From Paractinoplanes lichenicola (GTDB taxonomy: Bacteria; Actinomycetota; Actinomycetes; Mycobacteriales; Micromonosporaceae), in contig NZ_JAENHO010000012.1 in the NCBI RefSeq assembly GCF_016785085.1, forward strand, positions 248,001 to 312,000: a stretch of 64,000 nucleotides of DNA, written 5' to 3'. The position numbers were made by a program, and so were the translations under genes. The notes under the pieces were generated by a model. The model made no database searches. It worked only from the letters and a program-made list of their open reading frames with translations, and was not told the origin of the DNA. Below are positions 23,867-32,138 of this stretch, one piece after another (position 1 is the stretch's first letter; each line of letters starts with the position of its first letter).

Positions 23867-24625
23867 ATGGTCGATCATGAGATGTTGCAGGACAAGCCGC
23901 ATCGCAACGTGGTTCGCATCGGCGACACCGTGCGGCGGCCGTTGCAGCCGTGGTCGTCCAGCGTGCACGAGTTGCTGCTGCATCTCGAGCGGATCGGCTT
24001 TCCGTATTCGCCGCGGTTCAAGGGCATCGACGACGAGGGGCGCGAGGTCGTCACGTTCCTCGACGGCGACTCCGGTCCCGACGGGTGGGCCCGGGTGGTC
24101 GACGAGCGCGGCCTGGTCAACATGGCTCGCCTGCTGCGGGAGTATCACGACGCCGTACGGGGATTTCGCCCGATCGCCGAGGCGGGATGGGCCGGTTATG
24201 ACGGGGACGGCGAAATCGTGCTGCACGGCGATTTCGGGCCGTGGAACCTCGTCTGGCACGGGGTGCAGCCGGTCGGGATCCTCGACTGGGACTACGCGTG
24301 GCCGGGGCGGCCGGTGCACGACGTCGCGTACGCGCTGGAATATGTGGCGCCGTTCCGCGACGACGCCATGTGCCTGGAGTGGCTGGCCTATCCGGAGCCG
24401 CCGGACCGGCGCCGTCGCTTGGAGACCTTCGCCACGGCGTACGGGATCGAAGTGGAGGGTCTGGTCGACGAGGTGATCGCCCAGCAGGAGGCGGTGTGGC
24501 AGCGGGCGCGACGGCTGGCCGGCCAGGGCATGCAGCCGCAAGCCGAGTGGCGGGAAACCGGCTTTCTCGACCGGACGGCCGAGCGGATCGCGTGGAGCCG
24601 GGAGAACCGCCACCTGCTGGAGTGA
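23867..24625 (+). CDS. aminoglycoside-phosphotransferase-like kinase
   Basis: 252 residues. Catalytic loop IVLHGDFGPWNLVWHG (His-Gly-Asp ... Asn) and metal segment VGILDWDYAWPGRPVHDVAY are complete APH motifs, so the enzyme should bind ATP and magnesium. The N-lobe is reduced: VVRIGDTVRRP then a short strand pair. The C-terminal helices are Arg-rich. Many such actinomycete proteins act on small alcohols, sugars or unknown metabolites; resistance is not implied. ATG 23867 is supported by the -10 box; the frame is open back to 23798, overlapping the tRNA-like element, but that part is not family-like. Confidence 0.88.
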   Translation: MVDHEMLQDKPHRNVVRIGDTVRRPLQPWSSSVHELLLHLERIGFPYSPRFKGIDDEGREVVTFLDGDSGPDGWARVVDERGLVNMARLLREYHDAVRGFRPIAEAGWAGYDGDGEIVLHGDFGPWNLVWHGVQPVGILDWDYAWPGRPVHDVAYALEYVAPFRDDAMCLEWLAYPEPPDRRRRLETFATAYGIEVEGLVDEVIAQQEAVWQRARRLAGQGMQPQAEWRETGFLDRTAERIAWSRENRHLLE

Positions 24626-24628
24626 GCA

Positions 24629-26755
24629 TCAGAGGCGGAAGTCGGCGCGCCGGCCGCCCACCTCCACCCGATACGTGCCCTTCGCCGTCTTCCAGCCGCC
24701 CGACCAGTACTGCAGCAGGTGCAGGTCGGACAAGTCGGAGCGCGAAAGCGTCAAATCGACCGTACGGCTCTGGCCCGCCCCGAGGGTGACCCGCTCGAAG
24801 CCCACGAGACGCCGCGGCGGCTCCCCGGTCGAGGCGGGCAGGGTCGCGTACGCCTGGGCGACCTCGGTGCCGGCCCGCTTGCCGGTGTTGGTCAGCCGCA
24901 CCTTGATCCGTACGTCTCCGTGCGCCGACGAGACCTGCAGGTTCGAGTATTTGAAGGTCGTGTAGGACAGGCCGTGCCCGAACGGGAAGAGCGGCTCGAT
25001 GCCCTCGCTGTCGTACCAGCGGTAGCCGACCTTGAGCCCCTCGTTGTAGTCGACCTGGCGGATCCCGTCGGCGACCACGCCCGGATATTGCGCCGCGCTG
25101 CGGGCCGTGGGGGTGTCGGCGAGCGACTTCGGGAACGTCATCGGCAGCTTGCCCGACGGGTTGGTGTCGCCGAACAGCAGCGACGCGATCGCCGGGCCCA
25201 TCTGCTCCCCGGCATACCAGGTCTCGAGCACGGCCGGCACCTGCGACAGCCAGGGCATCTCGACCGCGCTTCCGGTCTGCAGAACCACCACCGTACGGGG
25301 GTTGGCCGCGGCCACCGCCGAGACGAGCGCGTCGCCGTTGCCCTGCAGCCTCAGGTCGGTCAGGTCGTTGAACTCGCCCATTAGCACGTACGCGAAGACC
25401 ACTGCCACGTCGGCCGCCCTCGCCGCCGCCGCGGCCGCCGCCACGTCACTGCCGTTGTCGAAGCTGACGGTCGCGCCGTTCTTCGCGGCCCGGGTGCGCA
25501 GCCCCTCCTCGGGTGTCACCAGATCTTCGCACTGCAGCGTGGCCGGGTTGCCGAAGCGCCAGGGCAGGCTGCACACCGACGAGGCGCTGACGCCGTCGGT
25601 GGGCGTACGGGAAGCTGTGGCTCCGATGACCGCGATGTCGTCACCCTTGCGCGGCTTGAGCGGCAGCAGGCCGGTGTTCTTGAGCAGCACCGACCCCTGC
25701 TCGGCCGTGGCCCGCGCGATCGCCTTGTGCGCCGGCGTCGACGCGTCCTCGACCGGCGTGGCGGGCAACGCACGATCGAAAAGACCCCCACGTACGTACG
25801 ACCGGACGACCTTGAAGGCGGCCGCGTCGATCTGCTTCTGGGTGATCTGCCCGGCCGCCAGCGCCTCGTCGAGCCGGGCCGGGGTGAACCAGATCGGCCG
25901 GTTGAGCTCCTGATCGAGACCGTTGACCAGGCTGGGCGCGGTCGAGTGGACCGAGCCGAAGTCGCTCATCACATAGCCGTCGAAGCCGATGTCGTCCTTG
26001 AGCACCCGGTTGAGGCGCTCGTTCTCGCAGGCGTACACGTGGTTGATCTGGTTGTACGAGCACATGACGCTCTCCGGGCCGCCGCGCTTGACGGCGATCT
26101 CGAAGGGCAGGTCGTAGATCTGGCGCAGCGTGCGCTCGGTGGCGTTGGACGAGCTGGTCTGCCGGTCCAGCTCCTGCTCGTTGGCGACATAGTGCTTGAG
26201 CGTGGCCAGCACCCCGCGGCTCTGGATGCCCTTGACGCCGGCGGCCGCCATCACCCCGGTGAGCAGCGGATCCTCGCCCAAGTATTCGGGCGTGCGCCCC
26301 GACAGCGGCGTGCGGCCACTGGCCAGGCCCGGCGCCAGCAGCACGTTCTTGCCCTTGTCGAACGCCTCGCTCGCCTGGGCCGCGCCCTTCGCGTACGCCA
26401 GGGGCTGGTTGAAGGTGGCCGCAGTCGCGATCGTGGCCGGGAAGGCGGTCACGCCCGGGGTGAACCGCACGCCGTCGGGCCCGTCGGAGTAGACAACCGT
26501 CGGCGTGCACGGCACCTGCACGGGATAGACGACGCCCCCGGTCCACTCTGTCTGCTGCGGGCTGTTGGCGGGCTGCTCGACGAGCCAGCGGTACTTCTGG
26601 TGCTGGGTGCTGGCCGCAAGCAGCGCCTGAGCCCGCCTCTCGGGCGACTTGCGAGTGTCCATCCACGGGTAGGACTTGCAGTCGGCGGCGGCTTTGTCTG
26701 TGGCCGCGGTCAGGGCGAGCGGGGCCAGCAAGGCGAGGACGAGGAGTCGCTTCAT
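24629..26755 (-). CDS. secreted glycoside hydrolase family 3 (beta-glucosidase/xylosidase type)
   Basis: 708 residues: signal peptide (MKRLLVLALLAPLALTAATD), N-terminal GH3 barrel, second alpha/beta domain and a C-terminal fibronectin-III-like domain (VRIKVRLTNTGKRAGTEVAQ). The catalytic nucleophile Asp is in FDGYVMSDFGSVHST, where SDW of most GH3 enzymes is SDF. Substrate-binding residues lie in KHYVANEQELDRQ. The second domain has GSVLLKNTGLLPL and PLFPFGHGLSYT. It would release terminal beta-linked glucose or xylose outside the cell. It begins with a good ribosome context and two GAAACGT boxes upstream. No partner gene is adjacent; the xylanase is 21 kb away. Confidence 0.93.
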   Translation of the reverse strand: MKRLLVLALLAPLALTAATDKAAADCKSYPWMDTRKSPERRAQALLAASTQHQKYRWLVEQPANSPQQTEWTGGVVYPVQVPCTPTVVYSDGPDGVRFTPGVTAFPATIATAATFNQPLAYAKGAAQASEAFDKGKNVLLAPGLASGRTPLSGRTPEYLGEDPLLTGVMAAAGVKGIQSRGVLATLKHYVANEQELDRQTSSSNATERTLRQIYDLPFEIAVKRGGPESVMCSYNQINHVYACENERLNRVLKDDIGFDGYVMSDFGSVHSTAPSLVNGLDQELNRPIWFTPARLDEALAAGQITQKQIDAAAFKVVRSYVRGGLFDRALPATPVEDASTPAHKAIARATAEQGSVLLKNTGLLPLKPRKGDDIAVIGATASRTPTDGVSASSVCSLPWRFGNPATLQCEDLVTPEEGLRTRAAKNGATVSFDNGSDVAAAAAAARAADVAVVFAYVLMGEFNDLTDLRLQGNGDALVSAVAAANPRTVVVLQTGSAVEMPWLSQVPAVLETWYAGEQMGPAIASLLFGDTNPSGKLPMTFPKSLADTPTARSAAQYPGVVADGIRQVDYNEGLKVGYRWYDSEGIEPLFPFGHGLSYTTFKYSNLQVSSAHGDVRIKVRLTNTGKRAGTEVAQAYATLPASTGEPPRRLVGFERVTLGAGQSRTVDLTLSRSDLSDLHLLQYWSGGWKTAKGTYRVEVGGRRADFRL

Positions 26756-26774
26756 CGACGATCCCTTCTTTGAT

Positions 26775-26803
26775 ACGTTTCATTCTTGTGGCGAGAACGT
26801 TTC
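26775..26803 (-). promoter_or_regulatory. two GAAACGT boxes 22 bases apart upstream of the GH3 gene
   Basis: On the minus strand GAAACGT occurs at 26803-26797 and 26781-26775, start-to-start distance 22 bases (two helical turns), ending 20 bases before ATG 26755. GAAACG-type halves are common for LacI-family sugar regulators. Confidence 0.3.
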
Positions 26804-26910
26804 GGGCTTGGTCCACATCGTGCGATCGCATTGACGGACGCCGCTAGGACGAGGTGCACGGCAACTAGCACAGAACACACCTGAGCCCGGGTGTGGTTGG
26901 ATCGCGACTG

Positions 26911-27000
26911 ATGGAACTCCTCTCGCTGACCGGCCCCGGCAGCCACCGGCTGAAGCGCGAACCCGCCGACTCCTGGTTCGACACGGCCCGGGACTTCTAG
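26911..27000 (+). CDS. 29-residue small ORF directly before the dehydrogenase gene
   Basis: ATG 26911 to TAG 26998-27000, product starting MELLSLTGPGSHRLKR and ending SWFDTARDF. 26 of 28 sense codons after ATG end in G or C, as in real genes of this genome, and the stop is 2 bases before the GTG start of the dehydrogenase, so translation would be coupled. An in-frame GTG at 26893 could extend it by 6 residues. No family recognised; it could be a leader peptide, a small partner protein or the end of a lost gene. Confidence 0.5.
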   Translation: MELLSLTGPGSHRLKREPADSWFDTARDF

Positions 27001-27002
27001 CC

Positions 27003-28169
27003 GTGCGCGCGGTCGTGGCCAATCTGTCCGTGCCGCGCTATCTGCTGACCGCCGCCCATCAGCGGCTCGGGGGCATGCTTTCGCTGCGGGACGACTGGCC
27101 CGAGCCCGCGCTGCCCCAGGCGCCCGGCTGGGTGCGGCTGCGGCCCGAGCTCGCCGGCATCTGCGGCAGCGACGTCGGGGTCGCCCGGGCCAAGTCGTCG
27201 CTGGTGCTCAGCGCCTTCTACGCCGCCCGCCACCAGATCCTCGGGCACGAGATCGTCGCCGTCACCGAGGCCGGCGAGCGGGTCGTCGTCGACCCCATCG
27301 TGTCCTGCTTCCACCGCGGGTTCCCGCCGTGCCGCTCCTGCCGGGACGGTTTCCCGTACGTCTGTGAGCGCTTCGACCAGCCCGGTGTCACCGGTTGCCA
27401 CGCCCCGTCGCTCGGTTTCGACGCCACGCTGGGCGGCGGCTGGGGCGAGGTGCTGGTCGCCCACGAGTCGCAGCTGCACCCGGTCGGCGACCTGCCGTCG
27501 CGCCGGGCGGTGCTGGCCGAGCCGGCCTCGATCGCGCTGCACGCCGCCCTGCACTGGCCGCGCCGCGGCGACCGGGCCGTGGTCATCGGCCCGGGCACGA
27601 TCGGCCGGCTCGTCATCGCCGCCCTGCGCCGCCTGCACCCCGGCCTGGACATCACCGCCGTGGGGCCGGGTCCGACCGAGGCCGACCGCACCCTGCCGCC
27701 CGGCCCGGGGGTGGTCGAGACCCTGGCCGAGCTGCACGGCGGCCGGGTCATCCGCCCCCGCCTGACCAAGGTCCCGCTGCTCGAGCAGGGCGTCGACGTC
27801 GTCTTCGACTGCGTGGGCCTCGCCTCCACGATCGACCTGGGCCTGCACCTGCTGCGCCCGAGCGGCATGCTCGTGCTGGTCGGCGGGGCCGGCAAGCAGC
27901 CGGTCGACTGGTCGCTGGTCTGGAACCGCCAGCTCACCGTGCAGGGCAGCGTCAACTTCGGCCCCGAGCCCGCGCTCGACGGCCGGCACACCATGGCCCA
28001 GGTCGTCGAGTGGCTGCACGATCCCGCCTACCCGGTCGACGACCTGGTCACCCACACGTTCGGCCTGCCCGAGTGGCGCACCGCGCTCGCCACGGCCGCC
28101 GCCGGTCCGCGGGCCGGGGCGGTGAAGGTCACTCTGCGGCCCGACCCCCGTTTACCGTTGATCCACTAG
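27003..28169 (+). CDS. zinc-dependent medium-chain alcohol dehydrogenase family protein
   Basis: 388 residues with GroES-like N-terminal and Rossmann C-terminal domains. Catalytic zinc ligands: Cys in LAGICGSDVG, His-Glu in ILGHEIVAV; structural zinc: a loop CFHRGFPPCRSCRDG plus CERF with four Cys. Cofactor loop VVIGPGTIGRLVIAAL. The acidic residue that would select NAD is not obvious. It resembles threonine/sorbitol-dehydrogenase-like proteins whose substrate cannot be read. GTG 27003 follows the 29-codon ORF by 2 bases. Confidence 0.88.
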   Translation: MRAVVANLSVPRYLLTAAHQRLGGMLSLRDDWPEPALPQAPGWVRLRPELAGICGSDVGVARAKSSLVLSAFYAARHQILGHEIVAVTEAGERVVVDPIVSCFHRGFPPCRSCRDGFPYVCERFDQPGVTGCHAPSLGFDATLGGGWGEVLVAHESQLHPVGDLPSRRAVLAEPASIALHAALHWPRRGDRAVVIGPGTIGRLVIAALRRLHPGLDITAVGPGPTEADRTLPPGPGVVETLAELHGGRVIRPRLTKVPLLEQGVDVVFDCVGLASTIDLGLHLLRPSGMLVLVGGAGKQPVDWSLVWNRQLTVQGSVNFGPEPALDGRHTMAQVVEWLHDPAYPVDDLVTHTFGLPEWRTALATAAAGPRAGAVKVTLRPDPRLPLIH

Positions 28170-28221
28170 GAAACAAGACAGGAGTTGGTCGCTGCACTAG
28201 CGTGTGTGCCGAGGTGAGCGC

Positions 28222-28608
28222 GTGAGTCTGGAAAAAGTGATCTTCGGCTTCTTCGTCCTGCTGGCCGCGACGCTCAACTTCGGGTTCTTCATCGGGGACA
28301 TCTCCGACGCGGCCCTGCACAACGAGTACGAGCTGTTCGCGGCCGTGGTGGTCAATCTGATCGCCACCGTCCTCAAGTTCGGCGACCGCACCCAGATCGG
28401 GGCGGTGCACCTCGCGACCAGTCTCGTGGCCGACCTGCAGCTGATCGCGGCCACCATCACCTGGGTCTACGCCACCCAGATCTCCGGCGCGGGCATGACC
28501 CCGGAGAACACGGCGAGCGTGGTGTCGCTCTCGGGCGGCGCGCTGCTGGCCAACCTCGTCTCGGTCGCCCTGCTGGTGATCGAGACGACCACGTTCCGCC
28601 GCCGTTAG
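28222..28608 (+). CDS. small membrane protein paired with the potassium channel
   Basis: 128 residues, GTG start with GAGG 8-11 bases before. Hydrophobic segments: VIFGFFVLLAATLNFGFFIG, ELFAAVVVNLIATVLKFG, a helix around TSLVADLQLIAATITWVY and a last one at GGALLANLVSVALLVIE. DUF6394-type proteins of this shape occur beside Trk-like potassium channels. Only 8 bases separate its stop from the channel start, so they are one operon. It may be an accessory subunit; nothing in the sequence gives a mechanism. Confidence 0.75.
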   Translation: MSLEKVIFGFFVLLAATLNFGFFIGDISDAALHNEYELFAAVVVNLIATVLKFGDRTQIGAVHLATSLVADLQLIAATITWVYATQISGAGMTPENTASVVSLSGGALLANLVSVALLVIETTTFRRR

Positions 28609-28616
28609 GCCGCACC

Positions 28617-30368
28617 ATGAAAAAGCACAGACCCCACCGCCGTACGAGGATCGCCCGCCCCACCGAGAACTCGTCGACCGTCTTCCTGGTGCTGCGGCGG
28701 ATGCGCGCGCCGCTGATCGTGCTCATCCTCATCTTCGCGATCAGCGTGTTCGGCCTGACCCTGATCCCCGGCCAGGACGCCGACGGCAACCCCGTACGGA
28801 TGGGGTTCTTCGACGCGTTCTACTTCATGAGCTACACGGCCACCACGATCGGGTACGGCGAGATCCCGCATCCGTTCACCGGGGCGCAGCGACTCTGGGT
28901 GACGCTGACCATTTATCTGACGGTGATCGGCTGGGCGTACGCGATCGGTTCACTGCTGGCCACCCTGCGCGACCGGGCGTTCCGCGAGGCGCTGGCCCTG
29001 CGCCGCTTCACCGGCACCGTCCGGCGCCTGCGCGAGCCGTTCCTGCTGGTCGTCGGGTACGGCCAGACCGGTCAGATGCTCGGGCAGGCCCTCGACGCGC
29101 TGGGCCGGCGGTTCGTCGTGGTCGACAACTCGGCCGAGCACGTCGACACGCTCGACATCGACCCGTACGTCGCGGACGTGCCGGGCCTGGTCGCCGACGC
29201 GGCCAACCCGCACACCCTGGGCGTGGCCGGGATCGAGCACCCGGCCTGCGAGGGTGTCGTCGCGCTGACCGACAACGACGAGGTCAACCTGATCGTGGCG
29301 ATGACCGCCGCGCTGATCCGCCCGGGGCTGCCGGTCATCGCCCGTACGGTGTCGCCGGCGATCGAGCACCGCATGCACGCGTTCGGCTCGCCCACCGTGG
29401 TCAACCCCTTCGACCGGTACGGCGATCACCTGCGCCTGGCGCTGCACGCTCCCTCGGCGTACCTGCTGATGTCGTGGCTGGTGCGCGGCGAGGGCGCCGA
29501 GATGCCAGCCCCGGGCCGCCCGCCGGCGACGGGCCGCTGGGTGGTGTGCGGCTTCGGCCGGTTCGGGCACAAGCTGATCGAGGATCTGCGGGCCGACCAC
29601 CTCGAGGTAACCGTCATCGACCTCAACCCGGAGGCCGAGCCGGGGCTGACCATGATCGAGGGGGACGCGTCCGAGCCGTCGGTGCTGGCCGAGGCCGACC
29701 TCGCGACCGCGGCCGGCTTCGTGGCCGGCACCGACAACGACGCCACCAATCTCTCGCTGGTCGCGGCGGCCCGCAAGGAGAACCCGGCGCTGTTCATCGG
29801 CGCCCGGCAGAACCGGCCGCCCAGCGCGCCGCTGTTCGCGGCGATGGAGATCGACTGGCTGCTGGTGCCGAGCGAGATGGCCGCCCGCGAGATCTACGCG
29901 CGGCTGAGCACGCCGCTGCTGTGGCGGTTCCTGCAGGAGATGCCCGAGCTGGGCGAGGAGTGGGCGGCCGACACGCTCGAGCGGATGCAGGCGTACTGCG
30001 GCATGCGGCTCGGCCCGGTGTGGAAGGTCAACCTGACCGAGCAGGAGGCTCCCGGGGTGCGGCCGTGGCTGGGCGCCGGCATCACGCTCGGCGATCTGCT
30101 GCGCTCGCCCGGCGACCGGGAGCGGCGGCTGGACGCCGTGCCGCTGATGCTGCTGCGCGACGGCGAGACGACGCTGCGGCCGGACGACGACGTGACGGTG
30201 ACGACCGGTGATCAGCTCCTGCTGGTCGGCCGTGGACGCACGCCACGCGCGCTGCTCGACACGCTGACGAACCGGGTCGTGGCCGAATACGTCCTGACCG
30301 GACGGCACATCCCGGCGGGCTGGGTCGCGCAGCGGGTGACCGGCCGGATCCCCGCCTCCCCGGACTGA
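28617..30368 (+). CDS. two-helix potassium channel with two RCK (TrkA-N) domains
   Basis: 583 residues. TM1 (PLIVLILIFAISVFGLTLI), pore helix and selectivity filter TATTIGYGE, TM2 (LWVTLTIYLTVIGWAYAIG). Then RCK1 with LLVVGYGQTGQMLGQAL and RCK2 with WVVCGFGRFGHKLIEDL, each a nucleotide-binding Rossmann unit, and a TrkA-C-like end (LLRDGETTLRPDDDVTVTTG). Like Kch/MthK-type channels it would form a tetramer with an octameric gating ring that senses nucleotide or cation. Carrying two RCK domains in one chain resembles eukaryotic BK layout. Operon with the membrane protein at 28222. Confidence 0.93.
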   Translation: MKKHRPHRRTRIARPTENSSTVFLVLRRMRAPLIVLILIFAISVFGLTLIPGQDADGNPVRMGFFDAFYFMSYTATTIGYGEIPHPFTGAQRLWVTLTIYLTVIGWAYAIGSLLATLRDRAFREALALRRFTGTVRRLREPFLLVVGYGQTGQMLGQALDALGRRFVVVDNSAEHVDTLDIDPYVADVPGLVADAANPHTLGVAGIEHPACEGVVALTDNDEVNLIVAMTAALIRPGLPVIARTVSPAIEHRMHAFGSPTVVNPFDRYGDHLRLALHAPSAYLLMSWLVRGEGAEMPAPGRPPATGRWVVCGFGRFGHKLIEDLRADHLEVTVIDLNPEAEPGLTMIEGDASEPSVLAEADLATAAGFVAGTDNDATNLSLVAAARKENPALFIGARQNRPPSAPLFAAMEIDWLLVPSEMAAREIYARLSTPLLWRFLQEMPELGEEWAADTLERMQAYCGMRLGPVWKVNLTEQEAPGVRPWLGAGITLGDLLRSPGDRERRLDAVPLMLLRDGETTLRPDDDVTVTTGDQLLLVGRGRTPRALLDTLTNRVVAEYVLTGRHIPAGWVAQRVTGRIPASPD

Positions 30369-30389
30369 CCGGGGCGTTCGTCGAGCGAT

Positions 30390-30407
30390 TCTGGACGATC
30401 GTCCAGA
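30390..30407. promoter_or_regulatory. 18-base perfect palindrome downstream of the channel gene
   Basis: TCTGGACGATCGTCCAGA, uninterrupted. It lies 22 bases after the channel stop and 126 before the next start. It is followed by several TTGCA/TGCAA words (30415-30461). It may be an operator for the 78-codon gene or a weak terminator. Confidence 0.5.
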
Positions 30408-30532
30408 TTTTCACTTGCAAGCGCACTTGCACGTGCAGATGCCCTTGTGCAGCTGCAATGGACAGCGCAGGATGGACGCCAGCGTTCCAGATCCCGTCGC
30501 CCATGACCAAGGGCCCGGCCCGGTGAGGTGAG

Positions 30533-30769
30533 ATGACCATCGACGACAGACCCGTGGGGACCGTCTGGACCTTCGCCGAGGAGGACTACCGCTACGGCAT
30601 CGGCCCGCTGCGCATCCGCCTCGACCGGGTGCTGGCCGGCTCGCCGCTGCAGCACGACGGCGACCTCTGGTACGAGGTGGAGGGAGTCGAGATGAGCGAC
30701 CAGGGGCTGGTGGTCGGGCCCCGGCGGGTCACCGTCCGGGCGTCCCGCCTGCCCACGATCCGCCGCTAG
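30533..30769 (+). CDS. conserved small hypothetical protein
   Basis: 78 residues, ribosome site GGTGAGG before ATG 30533. Mostly beta: TVWTFAEEDYRYGIGPLRIR, then YEVEGVEMSDQGLVVGPRRV. The pattern of short strands with a Trp-Tyr-X-Val-X-Gly core is seen in small actinomycete proteins of unknown function. No signal peptide. Its stop is directly next to the stop of the convergent CheB-like gene, with no terminator between. Confidence 0.7.
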   Translation: MTIDDRPVGTVWTFAEEDYRYGIGPLRIRLDRVLAGSPLQHDGDLWYEVEGVEMSDQGLVVGPRRVTVRASRLPTIRR

Positions 30770-31762
30770 CTAGTTCTCGAGGACGATGTCGGGGAAGTGC
30801 TTGCGGATCACGTCGGCCGCCCCGCGGATCTCGTCGGCGGCGGCCCGCTGGTGGTTCACGCTGATCCCGCCGGCGCCGCGCGCGGCCAGGTCGTCGTAGA
30901 CGCGGGCCTGCTCCTCGAGGATGCTCAGCGCGGTCCACAGCCCCTGCTCGATCTTGTCCTGCTGGGCGGCCACCAGGCTCTGCGGTGACCAGATGTGCCC
31001 GATGTGGCAGGTGTAGTGCACCGCCGCTCCGGACTCGACGATGTTCATGCCGCCGGAGCAGTCGGGGCAGCTCAGCGCGGCCGGCCGGCCGGGCTGGCGG
31101 CGCTCGGAGATCTCCAGTTTGTGCTCGGCCATGTCAGTCTCCGCGATCAGGTCCGCGTCGGGGCTCGGCGCCGCCGCGGGGACCGGCTCGCCGAGCAGGG
31201 TCTGAATGCCGCGACCGATCTCGGCCACGGGCAGCGCCACGGCGTGGGGCACGACGTCCAGCGCCGACTGCGGCATGCCGGGGCAGATCGCCGTGCCCGG
31301 ATCCTGCACGATGCAGGCGCCTCCCGCGGCGTCGACGGCGGCCAGCCCGACCGCGCCGTCGTCCAGGTTGCCGGAGAGGACCACCGCCACCGTACGGGCT
31401 CCGCGCCAGCGGGCCGCGCTGCGGAACAACGCGTCGATCGAGGGACGCGCGCGATTCTGCTTCGGGGCCCCGCTGAGCAGCATGTGCCCGTCGCGCACGA
31501 GCAGATGCCGGCCGGGCACGGCCACCCACACGTGGCCGGGACGCAACTGCGCGCCGTCCTCGGCCACCGACACCGGCAGGGACCCGCTGCGGCCGAGAAT
31601 CGCCGCCAGGTTGCTCGGGCTCTGGGCGGGCATGTGCAGCGCGATCAGCACGGCCGCGGGCAGATCGGCCGGCAGCCCGGCGACGACAGCGCTCAGCGCC
31701 TCGACACCACCGGCCGAGCCGCCGAGCACCACAAGGTCACGCCGGCCCGCCGCATCAGTCAT
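30770..31762 (-). CDS. CheB-like methylesterase-domain protein with C-terminal zinc ribbon
   Basis: 330 residues. The esterase triad is visible: Ser in VVLGGSAGGVEAL, His in VLIALHMPAQSP, Asp in VVLSGNLDDGAVGL. There is no receiver domain, so it is not a classical chemotaxis CheB. After residue 225 there is a metal-binding cluster SCPDCSGGM ... YTCHIGHIW followed by a helical tail (QQDKIEQGLWTALSILEEQA). Stand-alone CheB domains of this kind occur in non-motile actinomycetes and may remove methyl or other esters from unknown proteins. No che genes are nearby. Confidence 0.85.
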   Translation of the reverse strand: MTDAAGRRDLVVLGGSAGGVEALSAVVAGLPADLPAAVLIALHMPAQSPSNLAAILGRSGSLPVSVAEDGAQLRPGHVWVAVPGRHLLVRDGHMLLSGAPKQNRARPSIDALFRSAARWRGARTVAVVLSGNLDDGAVGLAAVDAAGGACIVQDPGTAICPGMPQSALDVVPHAVALPVAEIGRGIQTLLGEPVPAAAPSPDADLIAETDMAEHKLEISERRQPGRPAALSCPDCSGGMNIVESGAAVHYTCHIGHIWSPQSLVAAQQDKIEQGLWTALSILEEQARVYDDLAARGAGGISVNHQRAAADEIRGAADVIRKHFPDIVLEN

Positions 31763-31836
31763 CCGAGCGGTATCCCCGATCGGCGCCCCGCTAAACGGCG
31801 TCCGGAATCGTCCGAACTTGAACCACCCTTACCGAC

Positions 31837-31865
31837 GTCGGCCGACCCTCGAACCATCGGCCGAC
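31837..31865 (+). promoter_or_regulatory. stem-loop in the 5' region of the small secreted protein gene
   Basis: GTCGGCCGA (31837-31845) pairs perfectly with TCGGCCGAC (31857-31865), 11-base loop, ending 15 bases before ATG 31881. The palindrome CCGACGTCGG overlaps its 5' arm. Confidence 0.45.
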
Positions 31866-31880
31866 AGGATCGGGGGAAAC

Positions 31881-32087
31881 ATGAGAAGAACGAGTCGGGT
31901 CGTCGCGCTCATCGGCGCCGGCCTGGTCGCGGCGACGGCGGCGCCCTTCGGCTTCGACGAGACCGGACGGGTCAACGACACCAACAGCCAGGGCTTCGCC
32001 ACGATCCAGAACCGCCAGTGGGGCCAGGACAGCTGGGCCGCGATCGACCTGAACACGAGCACTGCACGCCTGGACGAGCACTTCTGA
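31881..32087 (+). CDS. small secreted protein, 68 residues
   Basis: ATG 31881 has GGGGGA just upstream. The N-terminus MRRTSRVVALIGAGLVAATA is a Sec signal peptide; cleavage near AAPFGFDE leaves a mature part of about 45 residues, acidic and Asn/Gln-rich (NDTNSQGFATIQNRQWGQ, AAIDLNTSTARLDEHF). No Cys, no recognised family. It is too short for an enzyme and may be a signal, a cell-wall component or a precursor peptide. No modifying or protease gene is adjacent. Confidence 0.7.
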   Translation: MRRTSRVVALIGAGLVAATAAPFGFDETGRVNDTNSQGFATIQNRQWGQDSWAAIDLNTSTARLDEHF

Positions 32088-32138
32088 GCATCTCATCGGG
32101 CCTGCACGGCGTTCTGCCTGCCGCCCGCGCGGGCCTGA

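Noticed and set aside
26756..26910. Missing gene upstream of the 29-codon ORF
   Set aside because: The stretch has no coding bias in any frame and looks like the GH3 promoter region.
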